Source: Alteromonadales bacterium alter-6D02 (lineage in GTDB: Bacteria; Pseudomonadota; Gammaproteobacteria; Enterobacterales; Psychrobiaceae). Taken from it: DNA of 64,000 bases. The first letter of the stretch is position 1, and each line of letters starts with the position of its first letter. Below, one piece after another: positions 22,188 through 31,322 of this stretch. The notes under the pieces were generated by a model. It saw nothing but the letters and a program-made list of their open reading frames with translations, had not been told where the DNA came from and did not search any database. Both the position numbers and the translations under genes were made by a program. The DNA lies in assembly GCA_002835545.1 (NCBI GenBank), contig PIZK01000016.1, positions 124,001-188,000 of the forward strand. The letters run 5' to 3'.

Positions 22188-22967
22188 ATGAAAACAAGAA
22201 TAATTAAAAGTCCTAATATGACAGTTATTTTAGGTCAAATCACCGATAACCTGTTACACCAGCATTATGCGGTTCAACTAACTGTAGCACTTAATGAGCC
22301 ATTTGAAGTGATTACAGCTTCATCACGCTATCGAGCCAGTGACTTCGCCGCTAAGCCAATGGTTAAACACCAACTAAATAGTGCTGGTAGTGTTCTGGTA
22401 CTGTTAGTTAATCCTGCCAGTCGATTTGGGCATACTTTATCAAAGCATTTATTGAAGGAAGATCATAGTGCTATACCAGAACAGTTGCTTACTCCTCTTA
22501 CTGTCCTTGCTAAGCAGTGGCATCAGCAGGAGATATCAGATCAACGCTTTCTGGAGTTTTTGAAACAGCTAACTGATGGCTTAGTCCACACGTGCTCGTT
22601 CAAGCAGCCACTAGGAGACACTCGAATTTCGCAAGCTCTCGATTATATCGAGCGGTATCATGAACGAGTCATTCCTGCTACAGAGCTTGCTGATCTGACT
22701 GCGTTATCTACGAGTCGATTTTTACACTTATTTAAGCATGTCACTGGAGTATCGTATCGACGGATGCAATTATGGTTAAGACTCATGGCATCTTTTGACT
22801 TGGTTGGCTCGACACTGACGATGACACAGCTTGCTCACTCGAGCGGTTTTGCTGATAGCGCACATTACTGTCGAACGTTTAAAGAGTGCTTTGGTTATAC
22901 ACCTAGTGCAGTGTTCAAGCGCAGTGAATTTGAGTCAATTACCACAAATAAAAAAACCACCGGTTAA
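22188..22967 (+). CDS. AraC-family transcriptional regulator
   Basis: The 259-aa protein has an N-terminal part with a cupin-like HxH segment (about residues 24-26) that would bind a ligand. The C-terminal (about 155-250) AraC DNA-binding domain has two helix-turn-helix motifs: ELADLTALSTSRFLHLFK and QLAHSSGFADSAHYCRTF, ending GYTPSAVFKR. Ligand and targets are unknown. The divergent patatin gene is the obvious candidate target; the short 102-nt gap fits that. The stop codon lies in the loop of the downstream terminator. Confidence 0.9.
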   Translation: MKTRIIKSPNMTVILGQITDNLLHQHYAVQLTVALNEPFEVITASSRYRASDFAAKPMVKHQLNSAGSVLVLLVNPASRFGHTLSKHLLKEDHSAIPEQLLTPLTVLAKQWHQQEISDQRFLEFLKQLTDGLVHTCSFKQPLGDTRISQALDYIERYHERVIPATELADLTALSTSRFLHLFKHVTGVSYRRMQLWLRLMASFDLVGSTLTMTQLAHSSGFADSAHYCRTFKECFGYTPSAVFKRSEFESITTNKKTTG

Positions 22968-22978
22968 GGTGGTTTTTT
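22951..22978. terminator. Bidirectional terminator between the AraC gene and proS
   Basis: AAAAAACCACC pairs with GGTGGTTTTTT around loop GGTTAA. A-runs and T-runs flank both sides, so it can stop the AraC transcript (+) and proS (-). Confidence 0.92.
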
Positions 22979-22995
22979 AGGAGGCTGAGCTGCTA

Positions 22996-24708
22996 TTAAG
23001 CGAGTTTTTGTTTAATAAACTCGACCATATCAGCAATGGCCACTTCTTCTTTATCGCCAGTGCGGCGTGATTTGTATTCTAACACACCGCTATCTAAGCT
23101 ACGTTGACCAATGACAACCGTATGTGGAATACCTACTAGTTCCATATCAGCAAACATGACACCTGCACGTTCTTTACGGTCGTCAAATAACACTTCAACG
23201 CCTGCGTCTTGCAGTTGTTTGTATAGCTCACTTGCAGCTTGTGCTACAGACTCTGACTTATGCATGTTCATTGGCACGATAACCACTTTAAAAGGCGCAA
23301 TCTCTGCTGGCCAAATAATGCCGTTTTTATCATTGTTTTGCTCAATGGCTGCTGCAACGATACGAGAAACACCAACACCATAACAACCCATATTTAGGAT
23401 TTGATTTTTCCCTTGCTCATTTAATACACCTGCATTCATTGCTTCTGCGTATTTATTACCTAGCTGGAAGATATGACCTACTTCAATACCACGTTTAATC
23501 TCTAATTTACCTTGACCACATGGACTAGGGTCACCCGCAACAACATTACGTAGATCGGCTACTTGATAGTCTGTTACATCTCTGTCCCAGTTAGCACCCG
23601 TGAAATGAACACCATTTTCGTTAGCACCACAAACAAAGTCACTTAAGTGAGCTGCTGCACGGTCAACAATGACTGGAATCGTTAAGCCTATAGGGCCTAA
23701 TGAACCAGCATTAGCGTTAGCTGTCGCAACAATTTGCTCATCAGTGGCAAACTCTACTGGTGCTAGAATCAGCTCATGTTTTTCAGCTTTAACATCGTTT
23801 AGTTCATGATCGCCACGTAGTACTAGCGCAACAACAGGTGTTTCTTCCGAAGCGCCTTTAACTAATAATGTTTTAACGGTGGCTGTCGCATCAACATTTA
23901 ATTGTGCGGCAACTTCGTCAATCGTTTTAGCCGTTGGTGTATCAACTTTAGCTAGCTCTTCGCTTGCTGCTGGGCGTTCGCCTGCTGGAGCAAGCGCTTC
24001 TGCTTTCTCGATATTTGCAGCGTAATCAGAAGAGTCACTAAATACAATTGCGTCTTCACCAGACTCGGCAAGTACGTGGAATTCATGTGATACGGCACCA
24101 CCGATACTACCACTGTCAGCAAGCACTGGGCGGTACTCTAAACCTAAGCGATCAAAGATGCGACAATAAGCATCAAACATCACATCGTAAGTTGACTGCA
24201 TACATTCATCAGACAGATGGAATGAGTAAGCATCTTTCATTAAAAACTCACGAGAACGCATCACGCCAAAACGAGGGCGAACTTCATCTCGGAATTTGGT
24301 TTGAATTTGGAATAAGTTTAAAGGAAGCTGCTTATAGCTTTTTAACTCTTTACGCACTAATTCAGTAATAACTTCTTCATGGGTTGGACCTAAAACAAAT
24401 GGACGTTCGTGACGATCTTTAAGGCGTAATAATTCTGGACCAAATTGCTCTATTCGGCCTGTCTCGGCCCAAAGGTCTGCTGGTTGCACCATAGGCATTA
24501 ACACTTCTACGCTGCCTGCTCGTTCCATTTCTTCACGAACGATAGTCGCTACTTTTTGCATGACACGTAAGCCAGAAGGTAACCAAGTGTACAAACCTGA
24601 CGCTAGACGACGTACCATACCGGCACGGATCATTAACTGGTGGCTAGCGATTTCTGCATCGTTTGGGGTTTCTTTTTGAGTGGCTAATAAGTAGCTGGTG
24701 GTACGCAT
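22996..24708 (-). CDS. proS: Prolyl-tRNA synthetase (bacterial type with editing insert)
   Basis: Class II synthetase that charges tRNA-Pro. The 570-aa protein begins [14 protein letters not shown] and has class II motif 1 in [17 protein letters not shown], motif 2 around [17 protein letters not shown], and motif 3 [16 protein letters not shown]-like [13 protein letters not shown]. Between motifs 2 and 3 lies the INS editing domain (about residues 225-400) that hydrolyses Ala-tRNA-Pro. A C-terminal anticodon-binding domain follows. E. coli ProS is 572 aa. AAGGTG lies upstream of the ATG. Confidence 0.98.
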   Translation of the reverse strand: MRTTSYLLATQKETPNDAEIASHQLMIRAGMVRRLASGLYTWLPSGLRVMQKVATIVREEMERAGSVEVLMPMVQPADLWAETGRIEQFGPELLRLKDRHERPFVLGPTHEEVITELVRKELKSYKQLPLNLFQIQTKFRDEVRPRFGVMRSREFLMKDAYSFHLSDECMQSTYDVMFDAYCRIFDRLGLEYRPVLADSGSIGGAVSHEFHVLAESGEDAIVFSDSSDYAANIEKAEALAPAGERPAASEELAKVDTPTAKTIDEVAAQLNVDATATVKTLLVKGASEETPVVALVLRGDHELNDVKAEKHELILAPVEFATDEQIVATANANAGSLGPIGLTIPVIVDRAAAHLSDFVCGANENGVHFTGANWDRDVTDYQVADLRNVVAGDPSPCGQGKLEIKRGIEVGHIFQLGNKYAEAMNAGVLNEQGKNQILNMGCYGVGVSRIVAAAIEQNNDKNGIIWPAEIAPFKVVIVPMNMHKSESVAQAASELYKQLQDAGVEVLFDDRKERAGVMFADMELVGIPHTVVIGQRSLDSGVLEYKSRRTGDKEEVAIADMVEFIKQKLA

Positions 24709-24857
24709 ACGAGAACACCTTAAAATATGATTATTGAGAATAAAATAGAGGCGAATTGTAACAGGACTATCTAGCTATTGCACCAACCAAATAGTCTGAA
24801 AAAAAGGGGGAGAAAAACCACCAACTAATCGCCTTTTTAGCGAACGGATTAATCCAG

Positions 24858-25583
24858 TTAGTTCTGATTAATAGTCTGTATTTGGCTGACAATGATGAGG
24901 CTATTAGAGACATGCCACTTAATATCATAATGGTAGAGTTCGATCGCGTATTCTTTATCGTCAGTACTATCTTTTTTATATGCTGGGCGAGGATCTTGCG
25001 CTAGGATTTGCTCAATTAATGCTTGTAGCTTTTCGGAGTTGGGTTGCTGCGCTAATGTTACTTGTGCTTGCTCACTAAATTGTACTTGCATTAACTGTGT
25101 CGGGGGCTCTTGAGCATAACCTCCACTAGCCTGAGTCAAACTGTCAGAGTAGGGGATATAGGGTTTGATATCAAAGATAGGTGTGCCATCGAGTAGGTCT
25201 ATGCCGCTTACTTCAATACTCGCTCGATTGTTTTTTATAATGACTCGCTCCAACTTGACTGCTGACATACCTAAACCGTTGGGCCTGAACGTTGAGCGTG
25301 TAGCGAGTACTCCAGTTTTTTTATTACCGCCAAGGCGTGGGGGTCTAACTAGCGATTTCCAACCATGAGTGATGTTTTGATGAAATTGAAATATTAACCA
25401 GAGGTGAGAAAATTGCTCTAAATCGCGAACCATATTTGGTGAATCATAGTTAGGCTGTAGTTCAATAATGGCAGTAACGGCTGAAGCAAGGCTTGGCTGG
25501 CGTGGAATACCAAATTTTTGCTTAAAAGGAGAGTGAACGATACCAATAGGCTCAATGGTCGTCGCTAAATTGCTATTAGTCAT
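24858..25583 (-). CDS. trmO: tRNA (N6-threonylcarbamoyladenosine37-N6) methyltransferase TrmO
   Basis: SAM-dependent enzyme of the TsaA/YaeB (UPF0066) family that methylates t6A37 of tRNA-Thr. The 241-aa product has EPIGIVHSPF at the N-terminus, RDLEQFSHLWLIFQFH, LGVLATRSTFRPN-like GVLATRSTFRPNGLGMS, and GIDLLDGTPIFDIKPYIPY. The frame is open to a TTG at 25631, but that codon lies inside the stem of the cspA terminator, so the ATG at 25583 is the start. The C-terminal region carries the usual DPRPAY motif. Confidence 0.93.
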   Translation of the reverse strand: MTNSNLATTIEPIGIVHSPFKQKFGIPRQPSLASAVTAIIELQPNYDSPNMVRDLEQFSHLWLIFQFHQNITHGWKSLVRPPRLGGNKKTGVLATRSTFRPNGLGMSAVKLERVIIKNNRASIEVSGIDLLDGTPIFDIKPYIPYSDSLTQASGGYAQEPPTQLMQVQFSEQAQVTLAQQPNSEKLQALIEQILAQDPRPAYKKDSTDDKEYAIELYHYDIKWHVSNSLIIVSQIQTINQN

Positions 25584-25618
25584 GACTTGTTTGTTTAAGT
25601 GATATTTATGACGGGCAA

Positions 25619-25648
25619 TAAAAAAGGGCAAGAAAAATTCTTACCCTT
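25619..25648 (-). terminator. Terminator downstream of the cold-shock gene
   Basis: Read on the minus strand, AAGGGTAAGAA and TTCTTGCCCTT form an 11-bp stem with one G-T pair and a 3-nt loop, followed by a T-rich tail. It lies 24 nt after the cold-shock stop codon. Confidence 0.88.
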
Positions 25649-25671
25649 AATATCATGCTGTTAGTTTAAAA

Positions 25672-25878
25672 TTAAACTACAGTGATGTTCTCAGCTTGAG
25701 GACCTTTTTGACCTTGAGTTACAGTGAACTCAACTTTTTGGCCTTCAGCTAATGTTTTGAAGCCTGAACCAGTGATTGCGCTGAAGTGAGCGAAAACGTC
25801 TGGACCTGATTCTTGAGAGATGAAACCGAAACCTTTAGATTCGTTGAACCATTTTACTGTACCAGTAGTAGTAGACAT
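25672..25878 (-). CDS. Cold-shock-domain protein, CspA family
   Basis: Small single-stranded nucleic-acid binding protein that melts RNA structure, acting as an RNA chaperone or antiterminator. The 68-aa product is one five-stranded OB-fold. RNP1 is KGFGFI at residues 15-20 and RNP2 is VFAHF at 28-32 (Ala where many have Val). Biased codon use suggests high expression. TAGGAT lies about 7 nt before the ATG. The exact csp paralogue cannot be named. A long leader and a strong promoter lie upstream, in the pattern of a cold-regulated gene. Confidence 0.96.
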   Translation of the reverse strand: MSTTTGTVKWFNESKGFGFISQESGPDVFAHFSAITGSGFKTLAEGQKVEFTVTQGQKGPQAENITVV

Positions 25879-26040
25879 ATTAATATCCTATTTATTCAAG
25901 AGTAATTGAAGCCTATTGTTAGGCTAAGTATTGCTGTAAGTGTTGCTATTACTTATGAAAACAAGGCGAGGTCTAAGGTACTTAAAAGTAGAATAGAACA
26001 TCGGATTTTGAGCATAAATATAAGAAGTACTTGCAAGCTA
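25879..26040 (-). promoter_or_regulatory. Long 5' leader of the cold-shock gene
   Basis: About 160 nt between the predicted transcription start and the ATG, with no open frame of note. A 6-bp hairpin (AGCCTA/TAGGCT around 25910-25925) lies about 30 nt upstream of the ATG. The length is close to the 159-nt cspA leader of E. coli, which is a temperature-sensing RNA. No clear copy of the E. coli cold box was recognised. Confidence 0.5.
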
Positions 26041-26046
26041 GAAATC

Positions 26047-26074
26047 ATTATATAGGGCTTTGTAGGTGAGTCAA
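26047..26074 (-). promoter_or_regulatory. Sigma-70 promoter of the cold-shock gene
   Basis: On the minus strand, TTGACT (26074-26069) and a perfect TATAAT (26052-26047) are separated by 16 bp. It is the best match to the sigma-70 consensus noticed in the window. Transcription should start near 26040. Confidence 0.75.
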
Positions 26075-26138
26075 ACTTTATTCTTTAAATAAATGCTGTT
26101 TTTTTGAACTAAAACGAGATTAAAGGGGACTAAGGCGT

Positions 26139-26171
26139 AAAAAAGCCAGTAACCACAAGGGATACCGGCTT
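26139..26171 (-). terminator. Terminator of the amidohydrolase operon
   Basis: On the minus strand, AAGCCGGTA and TACTGGCTT (one wobble pair) form a stem around an 11-nt loop, followed by TTTTTT. It lies 33 nt after the stop of the second amidohydrolase gene. Confidence 0.85.
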
Positions 26172-26204
26172 ATTTTAAACTTTAGTTTAGTATCAAAAGT
26201 AAGA

Positions 26205-27512
26205 CTACTTTTGACCTTTTTGTTGATATTTATCATAAAGCTGGCGATGGCGATTATTCAAGTCAACCACTCGCCCGTCGATAAACATTTTTTCGACATG
26301 GTGAGTTTGGTAATCAAGAACATCACCAGCACTAATAATCACCGACGCTGACTTTCCAACATCTAACGACCCAAGCTTATCACTGACCCCTAAAACCTTC
26401 GCTGGGGTTAATGTGATGGCCTCAAGTGCTGCTGCTTTACCCAAACCATATTTTGCTGCCATTCCCGCTGCAAAAGCAAGGCTGCGGCTATCCCATGCAC
26501 TTTCGTAACCGATAACCGTTGTTACACCTGCTTGCTTTAATAGATGAGGGGTTTTAAAGGCTTGATCAATATCTTCATCACCACGTTGTGGTAAACCAAA
26601 GGCGTGAGTGTAAATCACAGGCACATTCTGCTGAGCTAGTTCCTGAGCTGCCATCCATGCATCACTGCCGCCAACGATAACCATTTTAAAACCGTGTTGT
26701 TGATTAAAGCGTAGCGCTTGCTCAATTTCATTGATGTCTTCAGCATGAACATACAGTGTTTTTTCACCTTGCCATAAGCCAAGCATTGCATGCCATCGAA
26801 CATCTTGAGGAATACTTGAGTCGGCTTGGTAAGCTGTATAATAACGCTTTGACTGCTCGACTAAATCATTTAATCGTGTAAGTTTTTGGTGATAGCGCTT
26901 CATGGCTTTAGGTCGGCGCTTTTCTGACACCCACGAAGGTGGCTGCGATGGCCAGAATAAATGCACACCGACGGTACTTTTAACAAGACCGTCTTCAATG
27001 TTCCACGCATCTAGGTTGATCACCGACGATTGTCCGCCAAATAAATGACCTGCTGGTGTTACTTGAACGTGAGTAATACCGTTTGACCGAATAGTTGGAA
27101 TGATTTCAGAGTCTGGATTATAAGCCGCTTCAGCTAATAAGTGAGGGTTATCATCACCGACCTCTCGGATATCAACCGTTGCTTTTACTGCTTCTATTTC
27201 ACGTAAGCCTAATTGGCTGACTGTTGAAATTAGCCCCGGGTAAACATGCTTATTGGTACCGTCGATGATTTGACTATTTTGTGGGATCGTAATGTTTTGT
27301 CCAATCGCGGAAATTTTACCATCAACCATTAACAAGTCACTATTGGTTAACACACCATTGGTGACCGTATGTAAGGTCGCGCCTTTAATAACAATTGGCT
27401 GACTTTGCTTTGCACCCGGCACCATATCATGGGCCAATGCAGATTGACTGAAAGCCAAAGCACAGGCCGATAAGGTCAAAAGGGTCTTTTTAAATGTTGT
27501 TAGTGAACTCAT
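26205..27512 (-). CDS. Exported amidohydrolase-family protein with altered metal site
   Basis: The 435-aa precursor begins with a signal peptide of about 27 residues ending QSALA, so it is periplasmic or exported. It has the amidohydrolase frame: an N-terminal beta-sandwich (GATLHTVTNGVL, VDGKISAIGQ), YPGLISTVSQLG at the first metal-ligand position, VHAEDINE, and a C-terminal TPAKVLGVSDKLGSLDVGK. The HxH pair normally following PGLID is absent (STVSQ), so catalysis may be lost or unusual. The start at 27512 overlaps the stop of the upstream gene by one base and precedes the signal peptide; an upstream ATG at 27548 would add 12 residues. It forms an operon with the following gene; substrate unknown. 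Confidence 0.85.
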   Translation of the reverse strand: MSSLTTFKKTLLTLSACALAFSQSALAHDMVPGAKQSQPIVIKGATLHTVTNGVLTNSDLLMVDGKISAIGQNITIPQNSQIIDGTNKHVYPGLISTVSQLGLREIEAVKATVDIREVGDDNPHLLAEAAYNPDSEIIPTIRSNGITHVQVTPAGHLFGGQSSVINLDAWNIEDGLVKSTVGVHLFWPSQPPSWVSEKRRPKAMKRYHQKLTRLNDLVEQSKRYYTAYQADSSIPQDVRWHAMLGLWQGEKTLYVHAEDINEIEQALRFNQQHGFKMVIVGGSDAWMAAQELAQQNVPVIYTHAFGLPQRGDEDIDQAFKTPHLLKQAGVTTVIGYESAWDSRSLAFAAGMAAKYGLGKAAALEAITLTPAKVLGVSDKLGSLDVGKSASVIISAGDVLDYQTHHVEKMFIDGRVVDLNNRHRQLYDKYQQKGQK

Positions 27513-30500
27513 TAGAAATGTACTCCATGGTCGATATGTTGTTGCCATGTGTCATGGTTGTCATCACAATGCCAAGCGGGTTGGATCATTTTGTCGCTGG
27601 CACTTAACGCAGTTGAAGAAGAAGGTGCTGACTTGTCGGCCATTAGTTTATTCAATAGAGCCGCTTTTTCGATGCGTTGACTTTCACGTCGCTCTTTATC
27701 GATAGCTAAGTCGAAATATTTCTTGCCCGAAATCCATGTTTGCTCGGCACGTGCATATACCGATAATGGGTTATGATCCCACACAACAAAGTCAGCTTGT
27801 TTACCTTTTTTGATACTGCCAATTAAGTGATCAACTTTTAATTGCTTCGCAGGGTTAAGTGTTACCATCTTCCAAGCTTCTTCAGGGCTCATACCACAAT
27901 AAGTAATAGACTTAGCGGCTTCTTGATTTAAGCGGCGCTGTAAATCATTACTGTCAGAGTTGATACTGGTTAACACACCACGCTGGGCCATGAGACAAGC
28001 GTTTTGTGGAATGGCGTCATAAACTTCAAATTTGTAGCCCCACCAATCAGCAAATGTTGAGCCACCCGCACCATGCTTAGCCATTTCATCTGCTAATTTA
28101 TAGCCTTCTAAAATGTGAGTAAACGTCGTGACTTTAAAGTCGAAAGACTCTGCTAAACGTAAGAACATTAAAATTTCAGATTGTACGTACGAATGTATAT
28201 GAACATGACGTTCTGAGTTTAAGATTTCCACTAGGGTTTCTAGTCGGTAATCACGGCGCAGCGGCGCCGCTTTTCTTTTCTCACTTCGACTTAAGTTCTC
28301 ATAATCACGTTTTGCTTGAGCATATTCACGAGCGTGTTGAAAGGCATCTTTCATTACCGCTTCGACACCCATACGTGTTTGCGGGTAACGAGTGGTAAAA
28401 CGGGCACCCCAGTTACTTTGTTTTACGTTTTCACCTAGCGCAAATTTAATTGTCCCAGGCGCACGCTGTAACTTCATTCCTTGGGCTGATTCACCCCATT
28501 TAAGTTGGATGGTTTCACCTTGTCCACCAATCGGGTTGGCTGAACCGTGTAATAGCTGCGCTGTTGTTGTACCACCAGCTAATGAACGGTAAATATGAAT
28601 ATCATCAGGGTTAACTACATCACCAATGCGCACTTCAGCTGTAATGGCTTCCGAGCTTTCATTGACTCCACGAGAAATGGCAATATGAGAATGCTCATCA
28701 ACGATGCCAGCAGTAATGTGTTTTCCTGTAGCATCTACCGCTTGGTAACCTGATGGTGTATTGAGATTTTTACCAATCTTAACAAACTTGCCATTGGCAA
28801 TTAACAGGTCGGTCTCTTCCAACGTTCCACGCGCTTCTGACGTCCAGACAGTGGCATTTTTAAAGTGAATTTTTTGTGTTTTCGGGAGTGTTGTTTGGCC
28901 AAAAGCACGATTAGGCCAGCTCAGTGTACTGACAAATTCAATGTCGTTAGCTGGGTTCTTTTTACTTTTTTCTGCGGTTTTAATTGCTGAGGCACTAATT
29001 AACTGCTGCTGTTGCTGCACATCGATTTGACGACCGCTTAACCCACTTTCATCGGCTGATTTCCAAAATTGATAACGAACCGGTTGACCTTTTTCAGTAA
29101 TGACGAAACTAAAGCTATCAGTCTGTTTAGTTACTTGAGAGGCCTTGAGCTTTTTGTCACCTTGCTTCACAACAACCTTTGCGCTTTTGCCTGTAAGGTC
29201 AACGTTTAAGGTTAAATTTTCATTGCTAGTCGTGCTCGTGAGCTGATAATTGCCACTTAAGTCAAGATGAGCTTTATTAATTAATTGATGGCGCTGGCCT
29301 TGAGTCCAAACTGAAACAATTTGCCCCTGCTCGAAGATGTTGCCTTTAGTTACAATAAAATCAGCCATATAACCTGACTTTAATTGACCTGCTTTATCGC
29401 TGATCCCAGCAATTTTGGCTGGAGTCGTTGTTAATGCTGCTAAAGCTGCTTGTTGACTTAAACCATACTTAACCGCTTGACGTAAGTTTGTTAAAAACTC
29501 GCTCCCTTTTACACCATGGCTAGTAATGGCTAAATTTAGGTTTGCATCTTCAAGGGTGGCTAAATTTGCAGGACTACGTTCCCAGTGACGCAAGTCAGCT
29601 AGTGAAATATCACGACCTTGAGATTCACCTAAATTAGGCTTTTTAGCAAAGCTTAATGGCATTACAATGTTGCCTTTAAGCTGATTTATTTCATCTAAAC
29701 GCGCGTATTCAAAACCTGAACCCAAGAACGTTGACTTAATATCAAAGTCATTAAGTAGTCTTGCTGCACGTAATAGTGATTGTTCATTTTGGGTAGCAAA
29801 AAGCACACCTTGCTTTTCGATATCGCCAATTGCACCTAGTGCTGCATTAAATTCAACTTTTTCGCCCGCAGGAGTAACTGCTTTGTCTTGTGCTTTTTCA
29901 TACCAGTTAGCATCTGAAAAGGTTTGACGTAATAACGCTAAACTACCCATTAATGAGGTTGGGTAGCTTTGTGCTGACGTTCCTTTATTAAAAGAAGCAA
30001 AGTGTTGACTATGACTATTATAAACAAGGTCGTTAGCAATAAAATCTGCTAAAGAAACCGTGACAGCACGGCCACGTAAGATACCATCAAGATTAGCAGT
30101 TTGTACTGAGGTGAAACCATTTGAACGATACGATTTTGCTGCTTTCTGATCTGGAGCAAAGTGCTCTATCCAGTTCATTTGCGAATGAATCGCAGCATTG
30201 GCAGCATTACCTCCAACACGGTCTATACGATAAACGGGGCCTTTAGACTCCTGTTTAGGATATTTATGCTCAATACCATATTGTGAGTAGGTATCAATGA
30301 ACCCTGGGTAGATTGAGTAACCATTAAGATCGATTACGGTCGCACCCGTTGGTGTTTTTCCGCGTTGGCTAACGGACTTAATGTGTCCGTTTTCAATGAT
30401 TAAAGTCGCCCCTTGGAGGACTTTGGTTGGTGTTTGGTAAATGGTCGCATTGGTAAATGCGATTAAACTTGGCGTTTTATGATGCATCCCTAAGGTAGGA

Positions 30501-30574
30501 GATGTTTGATCTGCAACGGCAGAGTGGCAAACAACACTACTGAGTAAAGTGATACTGAGCGCTCTTTTTATCAT
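27512..30574 (-). CDS. Exported tandem amidohydrolase (two barrels in one chain)
   Basis: A 1020-aa precursor with a signal peptide of about 22 residues ending SAVA. It holds two amidohydrolase modules. The first (about residues 35-430) has VIDLNGYSIYPGFIDTYSQYG, lacking the HxH. The second (about 560-990) keeps the metal ligands: GIVDEHSHIA, VHIHSYVQSE, FTHILEG and the late Asp in SINSDSNDL. A linker domain (about 440-545) resembles a beta sandwich. The start is ATG at 30574, with AAGAGAG about 6 nt upstream; an ATG 42 nt further out would spoil the signal peptide. It is the first gene of a two-gene operon. Peptide or cyclic amide hydrolysis is an inference from the family only. Confidence 0.86.
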   Translation of the reverse strand: MIKRALSITLLSSVVCHSAVADQTSPTLGMHHKTPSLIAFTNATIYQTPTKVLQGATLIIENGHIKSVSQRGKTPTGATVIDLNGYSIYPGFIDTYSQYGIEHKYPKQESKGPVYRIDRVGGNAANAAIHSQMNWIEHFAPDQKAAKSYRSNGFTSVQTANLDGILRGRAVTVSLADFIANDLVYNSHSQHFASFNKGTSAQSYPTSLMGSLALLRQTFSDANWYEKAQDKAVTPAGEKVEFNAALGAIGDIEKQGVLFATQNEQSLLRAARLLNDFDIKSTFLGSGFEYARLDEINQLKGNIVMPLSFAKKPNLGESQGRDISLADLRHWERSPANLATLEDANLNLAITSHGVKGSEFLTNLRQAVKYGLSQQAALAALTTTPAKIAGISDKAGQLKSGYMADFIVTKGNIFEQGQIVSVWTQGQRHQLINKAHLDLSGNYQLTSTTSNENLTLNVDLTGKSAKVVVKQGDKKLKASQVTKQTDSFSFVITEKGQPVRYQFWKSADESGLSGRQIDVQQQQQLISASAIKTAEKSKKNPANDIEFVSTLSWPNRAFGQTTLPKTQKIHFKNATVWTSEARGTLEETDLLIANGKFVKIGKNLNTPSGYQAVDATGKHITAGIVDEHSHIAISRGVNESSEAITAEVRIGDVVNPDDIHIYRSLAGGTTTAQLLHGSANPIGGQGETIQLKWGESAQGMKLQRAPGTIKFALGENVKQSNWGARFTTRYPQTRMGVEAVMKDAFQHAREYAQAKRDYENLSRSEKRKAAPLRRDYRLETLVEILNSERHVHIHSYVQSEILMFLRLAESFDFKVTTFTHILEGYKLADEMAKHGAGGSTFADWWGYKFEVYDAIPQNACLMAQRGVLTSINSDSNDLQRRLNQEAAKSITYCGMSPEEAWKMVTLNPAKQLKVDHLIGSIKKGKQADFVVWDHNPLSVYARAEQTWISGKKYFDLAIDKERRESQRIEKAALLNKLMADKSAPSSSTALSASDKMIQPAWHCDDNHDTWQQHIDHGVHF

Positions 30575-30771
30575 GGCTGACTCTCTTAAAGTTAATGATG
30601 GTGATACGCGTTTCATTATTATAGTTTCTTATCACAAAATGATTGTTAAACATCGCGATAACGGGCTACTTTAATTGAAATGTTATAAACTGTCATACGA
30701 AAGTGTTTTAAGCTTATAACTCAAATGTAAGTAAATGTTTCACCTTAACTTTACACTAGGAAGTCAACTCT

Positions 30772-31263
30772 ATGGCACACACAATCTATGAATATTCACC
30801 CGTTTTGTTAAGTGGAGAAGTTCAATCGCTTTCGCAGTTTCAGGGGCAGGTATTATTGATTGTTAATACGGCAAGCGAATGTGGATTTACTTATCAATAC
30901 CAAGGGTTAGAGAGACTATATCAACAACTAAAAGGGCAAGGTTTTACTGTGTTAGGGTTTCCTTGTAATCAGTTTGGTGAGCAAGAACCAGGAGACAGCA
31001 ACAGTATTGCTTCATTCTGTCAGGCCAATTACGGCGTGACATTTCCAATGTTCCATAAGGTCGATGTTAATGGCGAGCAGGCCGAACCATTATTTACCTT
31101 TCTAAAAGAGCAGGCTAGAGGCTTGTTGTTTACTAAGCGTATTAAATGGAATTTTACCAAATTTTTAGTCAATCAACAGGGGCTAGTGATTAGGCGTTAT
31201 AGTCCGACGACAAAACCGCAAACAATCGAAAAGGATATTAAAGCGCTACTCGAAAAACAGTAG
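30772..31263 (+). CDS. Glutathione peroxidase family protein
   Basis: Thiol peroxidase that reduces hydrogen and organic peroxides with thioredoxin or glutathione. The 163-aa protein is a thioredoxin fold with the peroxidatic Cys in NTASECGFT (residue about 37), the FPCNQFGEQEPG motif with a possible resolving Cys, and KWNFTKFLV carrying the Trp and Asn of the active tetrad. The catalytic position is encoded as Cys, not selenocysteine. No signal peptide. AGGAAG lies about 8 nt before the ATG. It stands alone; the TetR gene begins 59 nt downstream from its own promoter. Confidence 0.93.
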   Translation: MAHTIYEYSPVLLSGEVQSLSQFQGQVLLIVNTASECGFTYQYQGLERLYQQLKGQGFTVLGFPCNQFGEQEPGDSNSIASFCQANYGVTFPMFHKVDVNGEQAEPLFTFLKEQARGLLFTKRIKWNFTKFLVNQQGLVIRRYSPTTKPQTIEKDIKALLEKQ

Positions 31264-31287
31264 AGAGGAGCGGTCTAAAAATAACCA

Positions 31288-31317
31288 TTGTTATTTTATA
31301 TACGATCGGTCTATAAT
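31288..31317 (+). promoter_or_regulatory. Promoter and operator of the TetR gene
   Basis: TTGTTA (31288-31293) and a perfect TATAAT (31312-31317) are 18 bp apart. The 14-bp element ACGATCGGTCTATA (31302-31315) lies over the spacer and -10 and recurs at the next gene. The expected transcription start falls on or next to the ATG at 31323, so the mRNA may be leaderless. Confidence 0.65.
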
Positions 31318-31322
31318 CATTT

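Noticed and set aside
25584-25631. TTG start for trmO 48 nt upstream of the ATG
   Set aside because: The TTG lies inside the terminator stem of the cold-shock gene, so translation from there is unlikely.
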